From: Pomphorhynchus laevis
Taxonomy: Eukaryota; Acanthocephala; Palaeacanthocephala; Echinorhynchida; Pomphorhynchidae
Reading direction: 5' to 3'
Assembly: GCA_012934845.2 (NCBI GenBank)
Contig: WNNJ02003214.1
Coordinates: 496,001-560,000, forward strand
DNA length: 64,000 nucleotides
Below are positions 10,740-21,725 of this stretch, piece after piece. Position numbers and translations under genes: made by a program. Position 1 is the first letter of the stretch. Each line of letters begins with the position of its first letter. The notes beneath the pieces are model-generated. The model searched no databases. It was not told the origin of the DNA and worked only from the letters and a program-made list of their open reading frames with translations.

Positions 10740-11045
10740 AACATGTCGTATTGATCGATCAAGCAGACATCATTCGATGACTATTTTCAAGAGGCATACA
10801 AGGAAACAACGCCGATCACACGATTGTCAAGGCGTGTAGTTAATTTGTGGAATAGCCTTCCTGAGAATATTGTTGTTTTTGAAATGCCGACTGTATTTAA
10901 GAAGTGATTGCGGATGTTCCTGGAACAAATGGATGACAAGAATATATCTTATCCCTGATTATCTTTTTTGTTGTGAGCAAACTGAACAGCTATTACGGCT
11001 TTGTCTTGTATAATAATTTTTTTCTCGGAATAAATTTTTTTAACA
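10740..11045 (+). mobile_element. LINE B C-terminus, displaced by the C1 insertion
   Basis: Contains TPITRLSRRVVNLWNSLPEN and MPTVFKK followed by a stop, the typical C-terminal signature of CR1/Jockey-type ORF2 (RVVxxWNxLPxxV ... FK). It is the right continuation for LINE B, whose frame stops at the other edge of C1. The 3' end near 11045 is AT-rich (AATAAATTTTTTT). Confidence 0.65.
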
Positions 11046-11094
11046 ACCATCGTAATTATTATATAAAATACATAATATATATAATTTGCAAGAA

Positions 11095-11960
11095 AGAGGG
11101 TTCCCGCAAATGGGCCCATATATAACTTTCACTGTTAAAGTTGTAGTTGATTTTTAAAACAAGGCGTTCACTATCTTATGCGCTGCCTTCTCTGTTTCCT
11201 CTTGGACTTCGAAAGCAGGCATATCCTGTTCGAGCAATTTCAAAGGAAACGCGGCGTTTGATGTTTGTGATGACATGCGCATATTTCGTAATACCTCGTT
11301 GAGTGCGAACCAATGCGATTCGTCTAAACAAGGTGCCTGTCTCTTTCCCAATGCCACCAGAAGAGGGGAAAATTAGCAAAATGAACCTGTCGCGCTCGTT
11401 CGCTTTAATTCTTTCAGAATATTTGGCGTGTTTGCGTGATTCATTGTGCTGGAAGGATGCGTCTACTGATCGGTTAACGAACGACTGAGCAAAGATGTTA
11501 AACACGTTGACGTCAAAGAACGTCCGCTCTAATCGCTCGTTACACATGCCCAAACAGGATATGTCCAGCCTTGCCCCGGCGGCTCGACTTGTTGATGTTG
11601 CGACGAATTTTAGGGTGTCAGGGACTGGTAGTAGGTTTGGTTCTATTACTATATCACGGCAAATGGTGGATATTTCTTTTAAAATTTTATCTCGGACGGA
11701 GTCGTGTCTGATTGACGGTAATCCTCCCAATCTGCATGAGAGTGCGTGGCTCACCGTGATTTCTTCACCACAAGAGCATGATTTGCCGATCAAGTCACTT
11801 GGGGTTCGCCCATAGCGAGCATGATTTGCCGAAGTGTATGATCACCGTGATTTCTTCACCATAAGAGCATGATTTGCCGATCAAGTCACTAGGGGTTTGC
11901 CCATAGCGAGCGGAAATGGCTCGCTATTGGCAAATATGTGAACTCTCTTGATGACATACA
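11095..11960 (-). mobile_element. Element F, fragment 1: C-terminal part of an RT-encoding element
   Basis: Minus-strand frame 11176-11793 encodes GKSCSCGEEITVSHALSCRL, RHDSVRDKI, VIEPNLLPVP, ARLDISCLG, RTFFDVNVFN, YSERIKANE and SSGGIGKET. This is a zinc-knuckle plus nuclease-like C-terminal region that follows the RT in an RT family known to me mainly from cnidarian and other invertebrate genomes. The 3' flank GCAAATGGGCCC (11107) recurs at about 17170 and 38630, marking the common 3' end. The interval also holds a 90 bp-spaced tandem duplication (11755-11820, 11845-11910). It is broken. Confidence 0.6.
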
Positions 11961-12710
11961 AAAGCGTTCGTTTTTCAGATGGAGAGCGCTGAGCCATGAA
12001 GATAATAATAATTAATAATAATCAGTTGACGATTTTAATATACTCTCAGCGGGTCACATCAGGAATTATGTTTTGGATAGTTGTTCTTCCAAGTCAGATG
12101 TAAATTTGTGGAATTTTCTTACAAATGATCTAATGCTAGAGCAACATGTGCAGTCGCCCACCAGATTCGCGCAAAACCAGGAATCTTGTCTAGATTTGGT
12201 ATTTTCCAAATTAATTACAAGTGTGGGTAATATGAGCTATTAGAGTCCCATTGGATTAAGCGATCATTGCATGATCTTATTCAATTATTTTCCTAGGTGT
12301 ATGATCCCAAAAGTGGAAAATCTGATAGTGTCGAAAAGATCTTGGCAACAAATTAATGAAGACTCATTACGAGAGGCACCACTAGGAACATCATTCAACT
12401 GTGCTAGTGAAGACATTGAGGTAAGGTGGCATGTTATTGAATCAGGTTTAGTAGCTCTTGCAGATAAATTTGCATCACTACGTAGAGTACCAAAAAGTAA
12501 AGCTAAATACCCTCCTTGGTTTGACACTGAATTGCGATATGCTCTCAAACATAGGAATCGACTATTTGAACTAAGCCGTAATCAGCATAATTTCAAAAAG
12601 CGGTATGCAATGTTCCGTAATTTCGTCAATCACCTTAAGATTACAAAAAGGCAAAGTTTTGAAGACCAATTAGCTTTACAAATTGATACAGAACCAAAAA
12701 ACGGGCTTAT

Positions 12711-13304
12711 GTGAAAGGATCAAGAGCTCTGCTACCAGCTATTTCATCTTTAAGAGACGGTAACACTCGAGTGACATCGCCAGACAGCATGGCAGAATTG
12801 TTTGCATCCGCTTTTGAGCTGACACCAGATGCTTTCTCTAGCATATGTGGAGATGCAGCATCACAACAAGAAGAAATTGATTCTCGAGTTTTAGCGATAA
12901 CAGCACACGAGGTTTTTGTTGAATTGGCTAGGTTATCTAGATCATCAGCGGCAGGCCCAGATGATATTCACCCCCAACTTCTTAAGTTACTTGCTCCTGT
13001 TCTGGCTGAGCCATTAGCCTCCATATTTGAGCTGAGCTTGCGCATTTCGAAGTTACCTGCTGCCTGGAAAAAAGCGATTGTAGTACCAATTTATAAAAAT
13101 GGTGAAAAAGATGATCCGAATAACTATAGGGCAATAAGTCTAACTAGTGTTGTATGCAAAGTGATTGAGCGCATACTAAACAGACGCATATATGATCATT
13201 TGAGTTCGCTGAGAATTCTCAATAATGCGGAGCATGGATTTCGCCCTCGGCGTTCATGTCTTACAAACTTATTACATGCTAGTGAAGATTGGGTTGGTAG
13301 ATAG
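12711..13304 (+). pseudogene. LINE D RT, fingers and palm start
   Basis: A 197-codon frame carrying the first RT motifs: AGPDDIHPQLLKLLAPVL (motif 0), WKKAIVVPIYKNGEKDDPNN (motif 1), ISLTSVVCKVIERILNRR (motif 2) and AEHGFRPRRSCLTNLL (motif 2a). It ends where the duplicated palm block begins. The preceding 12271-12714 frame overlaps by 4 nt in another frame. Confidence 0.75.
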
Positions 13305-13658
13305 ATCCTTTGCTGTTCGTGTAGCTCAATGTATATCGTCTTATCGTCCTATCACCTTTGAGTACCACAGGGATCAGTCTTAGGCCCCTTGTTGTTTTTG
13401 CCCTATAATAACTATAGGGCAAGAAGTCTACTAGTGTTGTATGGAAAGTGATTGAGCGCATACTAAACAGACGCATATATGATCATTTGAGTTCGCTGAG
13501 AATTCCAATAATGCACAGCATGGATTTCGCCAACGGCATTCATGTCTTACAAACTTATGACTTGCTCGTTGAGATAGGGTTGGACATGTTGCTAACGGGT
13601 ACTGTATCGACGTAATATTTCTTGACTTTAGTCGGGATTTTGATAGGGTGCCCACAAA

Positions 13659-13907
13659 ATGCTAATTTCCACCCTTGAGTCTTATAAAGTCAATCGCTCC
13701 ATTATAAGCTGGATTCAAGATTTTCTTAAAGATAGATCCTTTGTGGTTCGTGTAGGTCAATGTATATCGTCTTATCGTCCTATCACCTCAGGAGTACCAC
13801 AGGGATCAGTCTTAGGCCCCTTGTTGTTTAGCATATTTATAAATCAGCTACTAGATTTAATTGAGGATTGTAGTGTTTTAGCTTTTGCCGATGAAGTAAA
13901 GGTATGA
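13659..13907 (+). pseudogene. LINE D RT palm with altered catalytic motif
   Basis: [50 protein letters not shown], then LAFADEVKV. The canonical F/Y-A-D-D box is FADE, so the second metal-binding Asp has become Glu; a stop follows. The same palm block, without the segment before it, occurs upstream at 13292-13400. Confidence 0.7.
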
Positions 13908-14760
13908 AAATTGATTAAAACCAACAAGGATCGAAATGACTTTCAAAATATCCTAAACATTGTTTATCGGTGGTCCTTAAACACTGGAATTGTATTGAAT
14001 ATTAAAAAGTGTGCACATATTAGATTAGGTCATAGCAAAGCAAGTTATAGCAAAGTAAGTCAAGAATATTTTATTGGCAACGAGTTTGTTGTTTCCACGC
14101 AGTCCATTCTGGATCTTGGTATAATTGTTTAAAACAATCTGAAAACACGTGCTAGCACTGATAGGATTTGTAACGCAGCAAGAAGAATGACCTATATTGT
14201 CAAAAATTGCTTTAAAGATTTATCTCCCGTTTATGTTGTGCGTTTATATAATACTCTTATAAGACCGATATTATAATATGTGTCGCCAGCAGTCTTTCCG
14301 TGCACGCGTACAGAACTTGATCAATTAGAGCGCATACTTCGACGATTTACGAAATTATGTCCTCAGGTACGATATCTTCCCTGAGGCACGAATAAAAAGT
14401 TTGAATATGCCGACAGTGCGTGAAAGGTTCCTTCTTTTCGACCTTTCAGCTATGTATCGACTAATTAATAAAGATGAAAATTTTCCAGCAAATAGAGTTG
14501 AACTCAATGAACGGGATGGACGTAGAGGGCACTCGAAAGTACTGGTAGTACATGAGCACAGAAATACCCTCGTCATTTTCGACTGCCCCATCGAGCGGTG
14601 AATGTTTGGAATCGTCTTACAGTTGATGTCGTTGCGGTGCATACAATCAATGAATTGAAATCCAATATAACGAACTGAATTCGAAATGAGAACGAGTGGT
14701 GGTTGCTGATGTACCCATGGTTCTGATATATATACTGAATGATTTTTTTTCTTGCATTAA

Positions 14761-16560
14761 TTTTTGTGTGTGGCTATGACCTGTAGTAATAATAATGATC
14801 ATGCAAAAATGCTTCTTGTAAATTTAAATGATGCATTTTTTAATTTAAATTTTAATGATGCATTTCCTCTAATGAAATTTGATTAGATAGTATATTATTC
14901 TAATACTTAATATATTATTCTAAAACTATCTAGTATCTTATTCTAATACAAAGTATATTATTTATTATCAATCCATAAAATTTTTAGCTTAAGATTTTAA
15001 ATTTATTTTTTATATTATTGTACTGATTTATATATTTTGCTATATAATGTATTAATATCATGTATTAATATATTAACAAAAATGTCAATTATTAATCAGA
15101 TCACTTAACTATAATATGTATATGATATCTATATAATTTTATATTCTATATAAATTTTAATATTGCATATTCAACCATAAATGTATTCAATAGTATTAAT
15201 ATATTAATGTATAAATATATAATGTATTAAATATTAATATATAATGTATTAATATAATGTATTAATATATTAATATTAATATTCTAGCGTAATATTTTAT
15301 TCGAATAAAGAATGTTTATAGCATTTTTACATTAACATTTTTATAAATTTAACAAACTGAAATATCTTGATCTAATAATTGATCTTGATTTATAACTAAT
15401 AATTTTTATATTTTTAGTATATTTAATATAATTATAAAATAAACAAAACATATTAATGCTAAATCAAAATTTAATAATTAAATAATAAAGTAAATAATTG
15501 TTTTAAGACTTTTTATAATTTATATCTAATAAAATAAATAGATAAATTTTAATTTATCTAAATAAAAATAAATAAAATCTTATATCACTTAAAAAAGTTT
15601 GAGAGCTTAAACAATTCAAATCAGCTAACTGAGTCTACGTATTTAATATAATTATAAAATAAACAAAACATAATAATGCTAAATCAAAATTTAATAATTA
15701 AATAATAAAATAAATAATTGTTTTAAGACTTTATATTTAGGTCAATTTTAAATAAAAAAAGTGAAATTTAAAATAAACTTCATTTTTATGAATTGATTAA
15801 TAAATACCAGACGTTGTAACAGAATAAGAATTAGAGATCATCAGGAGAAACCGCTATGCTATCATGTTTCTGCCCCTAACTCCCATACCCAACATAGCAG
15901 CGGGGCCAAATACATGCTAATGATTTATTTCCTCTGATAAAACTATCTAGTATCTTATTCTAATACAAAGTATATTATTTATTATCCATCCATAAAATTT
16001 CCACTTAAGTTTAAATTTATTCTTATATATTGTGTGATTTATATATTTTACTATTTTCTGCTTGATGTTATTTTTATAGTAACCTAGTTAAAATATGTAT
16101 CTATTAAATTATTTAAATGATTTTGAAGAAAGCCAATATCATTACATATTGTTGCAATTCTTAAAATTTCATTATTTAATGTATTATATTTTATATTATA
16201 TGGTATGCATGAATGGTCATGTAAAATATGTTTCTTGTAAATTTAAATATGTCATCTTTACGATATAAATTAAAGTAGTTTTAGTTAATGTTAATTTAAT
16301 GTTCATATCTAGATATACACCTTCTTTATCATTAATATTGGTTAAATATTAATATTAATATTAATATTTAATATTAATATTAATATTAATATTAATATCG
16401 TTACATATTGTTGCAATTCTTAAAATTTCATTATTTAACGTATTATATTTAAAATAATATTGTAAATAATACATTTTAATAATTTAATAATTATTAAAAA
16501 ATAATTATTGTGATTAATTAATAATTGATTAATCATAGTGATTAATTAATTATTATATTA
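14761..16560. repeat. AT-rich tract with MITE-like copies and a 95 bp direct repeat
   Basis: Holds a partial (about 14850-15010) and a near-complete (about 15775-16000) copy of the MITE-like family, a direct repeat of about 95 bp (15405-15500 and 15640-15735), and a TAATAT microsatellite (about 16338-16397). There is no open frame of note and no RNA gene. Confidence 0.55.
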
Positions 16561-16720
16561 TTTATTAGTATCCGGCACCACAACGAGGGATAGATCTGCG
16601 AGAATGGACATCGTGTGTATGAATTTTTCAGAGTAGAAGTGATCGGTCTCACGTAGACATTTGCGTTTATAACCATTTAGCACCATCCAATGATCATTAA
16701 ACTGTCGGTTCCACATTCGA

Positions 16721-16933
16721 CTACCATTCAAATCGCAAGAATGTCAAATATGGCGAGCGTGTATCACTAGTGGAGAATGGAATTTTCATACCAGCCATAG
16801 TGTCAACTACTGCAATATTGGGGAGATAATTGGATTTATTATTAAGAAAAGCTGCACAAAATATAGCCATAAAAAACAAACAATCGTAAGCAGAATGTAT
16901 CTCTAACATACGAAGGCGATTATGTTTCAACAC
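16721..16933 (-). other. Unidentified 70-codon open frame in a non-AT-rich island
   Basis: Within 16.57-17.05 kb the base composition is less AT-rich than the surroundings, and a minus-strand frame reads LKHNRLRMLEIHSAYDCLFF ... YLPNIAVVDTMAGMKIP. I do not recognise the family. It ends against the conserved 3'-end motif of element F (about 17170), so it may belong to another mobile element. Upstream frames continue the protein-like character with stops. Confidence 0.3.
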
Positions 16934-17164
16934 ACAAAGAACTATCTCTGCAACTATTCAAATGACAGAGTTGGCTATTGTAACACACTGAGAAACTATC
17001 TTGCATTATTTTACCCAATGTGGGACTGTAAATGTCAATTCGAGGCTCATTAGCGGGAACCTGAACCAATGTTAATATTTTGAATAAATGAAACGTTAAT
17101 AAAAAATTATCTATAAATAATTCCTATGAAACCAATTATTGAGTAAAAGTACAAATTACAATTA

Positions 17165-17190
17165 AAAGTTTACCCGCAAATGGCCCTTAC
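17165..17190 (-). mobile_element. Element F 3'-end motif, copy 2
   Basis: ACCCGCAAATGGCCCTTACG matches the end motif at 11107 and 38628. Only the terminal stretch is recognisable. Confidence 0.35.
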
Positions 17191-17309
17191 GTGGTTGAAA
17201 AAGTTTGAAAAATAATTAACACACAATTTCAGTTCAATATTTCTATTCAAGATTTCAGTTCAACATTACAGTTCAAGATTTCAGTAGCTTAAAAATTCTT
17301 TACTTAAAA

Positions 17310-17830
17310 AGATTTATTTTAATGTGGCGAATGCGTGCCAGCGCACGCTTACATGACCACAACAAAACAAAAATGTAAATCATGTGTCGAGAAGGTGTGA
17401 ACGGAGGAGGTGTTTGAATGTGATAAAGGAGGAAGTGCGGCGGACGTCGAGAGGGAGTTGATTCCAGGCGAGTGAGGCGGCGACGAGGAAGGATCAAAGA
17501 TCGTAGTTGTTGGAGTAATTAGGAAATGGAGTAAGAGGGTATGACGGGAACGCAATGATAGAGAGAGGTGGAGCTAGTGTCGTCTAAGAAAGGAAAGTTG
17601 ATGAACGATGGGGAGCAGACAGCGATGAGACGATAAGTTAGGAGAAGAAGGCGGAGTTTGATGCGGATGTTGATGGTGGGCAAGAAGAGTTGGGCAAGAT
17701 ATGTGGATGTGTGGTCGAAGCGATGGCGACGAAAAAGCACTTGAACGGCGGAGTTGATTATTTGTTGTCAGGGTAGGATGACGGATTTTGGAGAATTTGC
17801 GAAAAGGCTGGGGCAGTAATGAGGCTTAGT
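17310..17830 (-). mobile_element. LINE C2, 5'-truncated family-C copy (3' end only)
   Basis: About 520 bp covering the C-terminus and 3' UTR of family C, highly similar to C4 (21.73-22.24 kb). The 3' end has TTTATTTTAATGTGGCGAA and the stem-loop GCGTGC-CAGC-GCACGC (17333-17348). 5' truncation is the usual outcome of incomplete target-primed reverse transcription. Confidence 0.8.
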
Positions 17831-17837
17831 ATAGATA

Positions 17838-17908
17838 GTTGTAAGATCGTCGTAAAATCGTTGTAAGATCGTTGTAAGATCGTCGTAAGATCGTTGTAAG
17901 ATCGTCGT
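17838..17908. repeat. 12 bp tandem repeat
   Basis: About six copies of GTTGTAAGATCG (with GTCGTAAGATCG variants), at the 5' edge of the truncated LINE C2. Possibly created at the insertion junction or a remnant of a leader repeat; C4 also has a short-unit repeat in its leader. Confidence 0.75.
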
Positions 17909-17957
17909 ATATTGATCTTTATTTATCTCCGTCGCCGTTTTTATATCGTAATCAGAT

Positions 17958-18035
17958 TAAAAAAGATTTATTTTTCGTGGTAAATGCATGCAGGCGCACG
18001 CCTACATGACCACTACAACAAAAACAAAAAAAAAC
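17958..18035 (-). mobile_element. LINE C tail-only insertion
   Basis: About 75 bp matching only the 3' end of family C: AAAAAAGATTTATTTTTCGT, then the hairpin (read on the minus strand) GCGTGC-GCCT-GCATGC, which keeps the stem through a G-T pair. It is an extremely truncated copy. Confidence 0.65.
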
Positions 18036-18459
18036 AAGCAATTTGAACTTTGGCTATAAAATATTTCCGTGCCATTACGGTCGTTAGAAAGTTCAAATGT
18101 CATCGGATTAAGCAATTAGAACTTTTTTCCATTACAATAGAGTTCTTTACAATAGATATGGCATAAGTTTGAAAGATTTAAAAAATTATTTCTAAACTTT
18201 ATTTATTTAAAAAATAAAAATATTAAAAAAACCTGTAAATGTAATTTCAAAAGATTAGAAAACTCTTCTTTCAGAATGGTATAATTCGATACAGCACTTA
18301 AGTTCTTTTAGATACTGCTAGCCAGTAGAATTAACTATGGTCCTTGAGTAATCAGTACGATATAAACATAACTGGTCTGATCTTATCCTAACTAATTTCC
18401 GCAGTATTAGCAGAATAAAGTGGAATTACCTTAAGTCATATTTTTCACTGTCTAGAAAG

Positions 18460-19995
18460 ATGTCGTCTTACACTTTAGCGTTATTTTTAAGAGAAAAATC
18501 TCTTTGCTGTGAACTTATTGATCGGTTGTCTCTACCAGCAACCTTTGCTTTCTTGCAAAACAGTACACATTGGTACATAAAACTCGTTTTAATTGACCGC
18601 ATGCATCTTAGCTATCCCGTGTATCTTGATCACTCTTACTCTTACTCGTCCCACTCCTCCTTCTCCGCCTTTACCATTATCTACATCTCGATATCCCTAT
18701 TCTCTGCACAGCCTTACCGCCTTTACCATTATCTACACCAAGTCGACCCTAGAAGCTTCTCGATATCCCTATTCTCTGCACAGCCTTACTCAATTCTTCA
18801 CTCTTTTCACTTCCTCTTAACTATCTCTCTCCCGATGATCTCTGCATTCTGTTTGATTCTGAACTTACGTCGATCCACAATAACCTTTTGCCTAGTCGAC
18901 TTCGACGTTCCCAGCGCTTGCGCCATGCTCCCTTGGTTCGATTCTGACTGTAGTCTTTCTAAGCGTCGACTCCGTCACTCTTTTCGTATGTATAAACGCT
19001 TTCTTAAACGTTCTCCCAACTCACTCCCTCCAAATCTTCGTGATTCCTACTTTTCTCAACGCCGTTCACATCTCATTCTTATACGTACTAAACGTACTCT
19101 CTTTTGGCGAAATCAACTCGAGTCATCTTCTAACTCTAAATCTCATTGGAAAATCTTAAACTCAATTCTTTCACGATCATCTACCCCTTGTAATATAAAT
19201 CCTGATGAATTTTCTTCTTATCTACAAACTAAGCTATCTAATTTACTTTCCCTACTACCCATAGCCCCCTTGTACCCACTCTTCTCTTTAAATACTTCCC
19301 TCCCAGAACTATTCCACCTTCTTCCCGTTTCGTCTGATGAAGTTTCTTCGGTTCTGCTGTCATTACCTAATAAAACCTCTCCTTCTGACCCAATTCCCAC
19401 TCACTTGCTTAAAAATATCTGCTCATCTATCTTACCCTTCCTAACCACATTGTTCAACTCGTCCATCCGTAGCCGTACATTTCCTTCCATCTGGAAATGC
19501 GCCACTGTTCGTCCTCTCATCAAAAAGCAATCTCTCGACTCCTCACTACCATCTTCGTACCGTCCTATTTCACTTCTCCCAACCCTCTCTAAACTCCTTG
19601 AGCGTCTCGTTCTTAAGCAAGTTAATACATATCTCTATTCCTCTAACTTATTTCCTCCCTTCCAAGCCGCTTTTCGCTCTAATTACTCTACCGAAATTGC
19701 ATGTCTTAAAGTTTATAACGACTTACTCATATCGCGCGATCATAAATTATGTAGTGTCATAGTTTCTCTTGATCTATCGTCTGCTTTTGACATCGTCGAT
19801 CACTCGATTCTTCTCCATCGCCTTCGTCATGATTATGGCTTCTCTTTACCCACTGTATCATGGTTTTCTTCATATCTATCAAACCGTACATTTCGCGTCT
19901 ATTCTAATTTTTCTCTCTCCCATCCTTCGTCCATCCCGTCCAGGTGTTCCACAAGGCTCCGTATTAGGCCCTATGCTTTTCTCTCTTCTTGGTGA
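18460..19995 (+). CDS. LINE C3 pre-RT linker and RT fingers/palm start
   Basis: A 511-codon frame. The first 50 residues belong to flanking sequence. From about residue 160: [107 protein letters not shown] and IVSLDLSSAFDIVDHSILLH. These are RT motifs 0 to A in order, including the catalytic D of DLSSAFD. The frame leaves the RT around residue 490, where the next frame takes over. Confidence 0.8.
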   Translation: MSSYTLALFLREKSLCCELIDRLSLPATFAFLQNSTHWYIKLVLIDRMHLSYPVYLDHSYSYSSHSSFSAFTIIYISISLFSAQPYRLYHYLHQVDPRSFSISLFSAQPYSILHSFHFLLTISLPMISAFCLILNLRRSTITFCLVDFDVPSACAMLPWFDSDCSLSKRRLRHSFRMYKRFLKRSPNSLPPNLRDSYFSQRRSHLILIRTKRTLFWRNQLESSSNSKSHWKILNSILSRSSTPCNINPDEFSSYLQTKLSNLLSLLPIAPLYPLFSLNTSLPELFHLLPVSSDEVSSVLLSLPNKTSPSDPIPTHLLKNICSSILPFLTTLFNSSIRSRTFPSIWKCATVRPLIKKQSLDSSLPSSYRPISLLPTLSKLLERLVLKQVNTYLYSSNLFPPFQAAFRSNYSTEIACLKVYNDLLISRDHKLCSVIVSLDLSSAFDIVDHSILLHRLRHDYGFSLPTVSWFSSYLSNRTFRVYSNFSLSHPSSIPSRCSTRLRIRPYAFLSSW

Positions 19996-20872
19996 TTTGT
20001 CTTCGATTTCTCATAAATTTAACTTCCATGTTATGCAATATGCTGATGACATTCTCATCTATGCTCATGCACCTGTTTATCGTATTCATGATCTTAGTGT
20101 TTCTGCTTCCAACTGTCTTGTCTCAATTTCCAATCATCTTTCTTCCCTTCGTCTTTCTCTAAATCCTGATAAATCCAAAATTATGTGGATCCTACCTCGA
20201 CGCCTCGGCTTCGAACCTCCCTCCGTATCATTAAATTCTACAATTCTTCCTATCGTTGATAATCTCGTTTTCTTAGGCTTCCATTTTGACAACCGACTTT
20301 CACTTAAACCTTTCGTTAGAGATAAAGTACGCTCATCTACCTTGATACTCCGCAACCTCCGTCAAGTTCGTAGATTGATCGATTTCCCTTCTTGTATGAC
20401 TCTCATATCATCTCTCCTTTTTTCTAGACTCGATTATTGTCTTAGTCTATTTTCCAACTCACCTAAATCCACTCTTCTTCCCCTACAACGCATCGTCAAC
20501 GCAGCTGTCCGAATTCTCCTCCGTCTTCGTCGTTTTGATCATACATCCTACCATCTTGCTTCTCTCGATTTGCCTACAATTTATTGTCGTGTTCAAATTC
20601 GTCTTCTTATCGTTGCTTTCCGCCTTGTAACTTTTCATACCCCTTCATTTCTCGACCTTCCTTTTCTTGATAATTCTCGTCCTGTTAACTGTTCTTGCGT
20701 TCCTGTAATTCACTTTTACATGTCCAACTATTCTACCTTCTTTAGACTCCGCTCATTCCTGGTGGCTGCTCCTCTATCGTTGAACCATCTGCCCATTCAT
20801 AAACGCCAATCAACTTCCCTGCCGTGCTTCAAAAGACAAATCCTATCCCATTTTAACAATTTATCTGCTTGA
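19769..20872 (+). CDS. LINE C3 RT palm, thumb and C-terminus
   Basis: The useful part starts at [18 protein letters not shown] (about 19930), followed by QYADDILIYAHA (catalytic YADD), LNPDKSKIMWILPRR, LVFLGFHFDNRLSLKPFVRD, a leucine-rich thumb and the C-terminal FKRQILSHFNNLSA stop. Length and order are as expected for an intact LINE RT C-terminus. The first 55 codons duplicate the region read in the other frame upstream. Confidence 0.8.
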   Translation: MIYRLLLTSSITRFFSIAFVMIMASLYPLYHGFLHIYQTVHFASILIFLSPILRPSRPGVPQGSVLGPMLFSLLGDLSSISHKFNFHVMQYADDILIYAHAPVYRIHDLSVSASNCLVSISNHLSSLRLSLNPDKSKIMWILPRRLGFEPPSVSLNSTILPIVDNLVFLGFHFDNRLSLKPFVRDKVRSSTLILRNLRQVRRLIDFPSCMTLISSLLFSRLDYCLSLFSNSPKSTLLPLQRIVNAAVRILLRLRRFDHTSYHLASLDLPTIYCRVQIRLLIVAFRLVTFHTPSFLDLPFLDNSRPVNCSCVPVIHFYMSNYSTFFRLRSFLVAAPLSLNHLPIHKRQSTSLPCFKRQILSHFNNLSA

Positions 20873-20902
20873 CTTTTTCATTTTTGCTTGTGGACTTGTA
20901 AG

Positions 20903-20919
20903 CTTACAGCTTGTACGCA
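20903..20919 (+). promoter_or_regulatory. 3' stem-loop of LINE C3
   Basis: GCTTAC-AGCTT-GTACGC. Compared with the family hairpin GCGTGC/GCACGC, three stem positions have changed, yet five of six pairs still form because changes on both sides compensate. Confidence 0.55.
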
Positions 20920-20945
20920 TATGCCACATTAAATAAATTTGTATT

Positions 20946-21725
20946 ATTATACATTTTGTGTTAAGCCATTATTAACTTATTAATATGTGTGACGCTATAA
21001 TGTTCAATTGCTAGAAATTCATGTATGTGCCAATATCTTCGGAGTAAAACAATTATTCAAAATAACATTATCAAAATGTATTTCGTATTCTAAATGATAT
21101 CCGCATCTTTTACGGAGGAGATTATGGATAACATCAAAACTACACATTTTTTAAATCTATAAATTGGCTACTAATTTAAGCCTATAGGATTTTGTCTGGT
21201 TAATGAGACGAACCGTTTAGATGCTAGTAAATCTGCTTTCGAACAATGAGGGTTCAATACGACAACTAATGATAAATTAAATTTTTTTCTAAATTAAATA
21301 TTTAATTTAGAAAAAATAGTAATGTATTCGAAATTAAAACACAATGCGTTGTCGTTTTATAAAAAGACAGCAAAAACAAGTTTCAATTCGCTACTATAAA
21401 TGTAAATTGACACTGTTTTTTACTTAAATTACATCATCACTTGCCGTTTATGTTAACGAAAAGATTACAGAATACGCTACAAAAACAATATAGCGCTACA
21501 AAAACAATATATTATGTAGGTAATATAACAACAGTTATTTTTATAAATATAATATAAATATATTATATTATAAATGCTATATTTATATAAAAATATAGCA
21601 TTGTAACTAGAGAAAATAAACGTTTTATTTAAATAACTTTTCTGGAACTAGGGTTAAAGAAACTAAATAAATATTATAATGAAGTTATTAATAATTAAAT
21701 GAAGTTATATAATATATTATATTAT
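20946..21725. other. AT-rich spacer
   Basis: No open frame over 60 codons, no RNA gene and no repeat that I recognise. A short inverted TTTAATTTAGAAAAAA pattern lies near 21285-21315. Confidence 0.5.

Larger units (their letters stand above)
12015..14760 (+). mobile_element. LINE D, CR1/Jockey-type, 5'-truncated, internally rearranged
   Basis: Starts inside the endonuclease (VDDFNILSAG at 12026, LDLVFSKLI, GLSDHCMILF). It runs through the pre-RT region (12271-12714), RT fingers (12711-13304), a rearranged RT middle (13292-13907) and the C-terminal thumb (13911-14390), ending near 14.7 kb. RT motifs are [69 protein letters not shown] and AFADEVKV. The catalytic FADD reads FADE here. Blocks from 13.1 and 13.75 kb are duplicated at 13.40-13.56 and 13.29-13.40 kb. 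Confidence 0.8.
18600..20945 (+). mobile_element. LINE C3, best-preserved family-C copy, 5'-truncated
   Basis: Runs from the end of the endonuclease through the pre-RT region, complete RT and C-terminus to a 3' UTR with the stem-loop (20903-20919) and AAATAAATTTG end. The RT is carried by two overlapping long frames (18460-19995 and 19769-20872) that differ by a single frame change just before the GVPQG motif; apart from that the RT is open. This copy is the youngest in the window. Two short direct duplications (CTCGATATCCCTATTCTCTG) lie at 18.68-18.79 kb. Confidence 0.85.
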
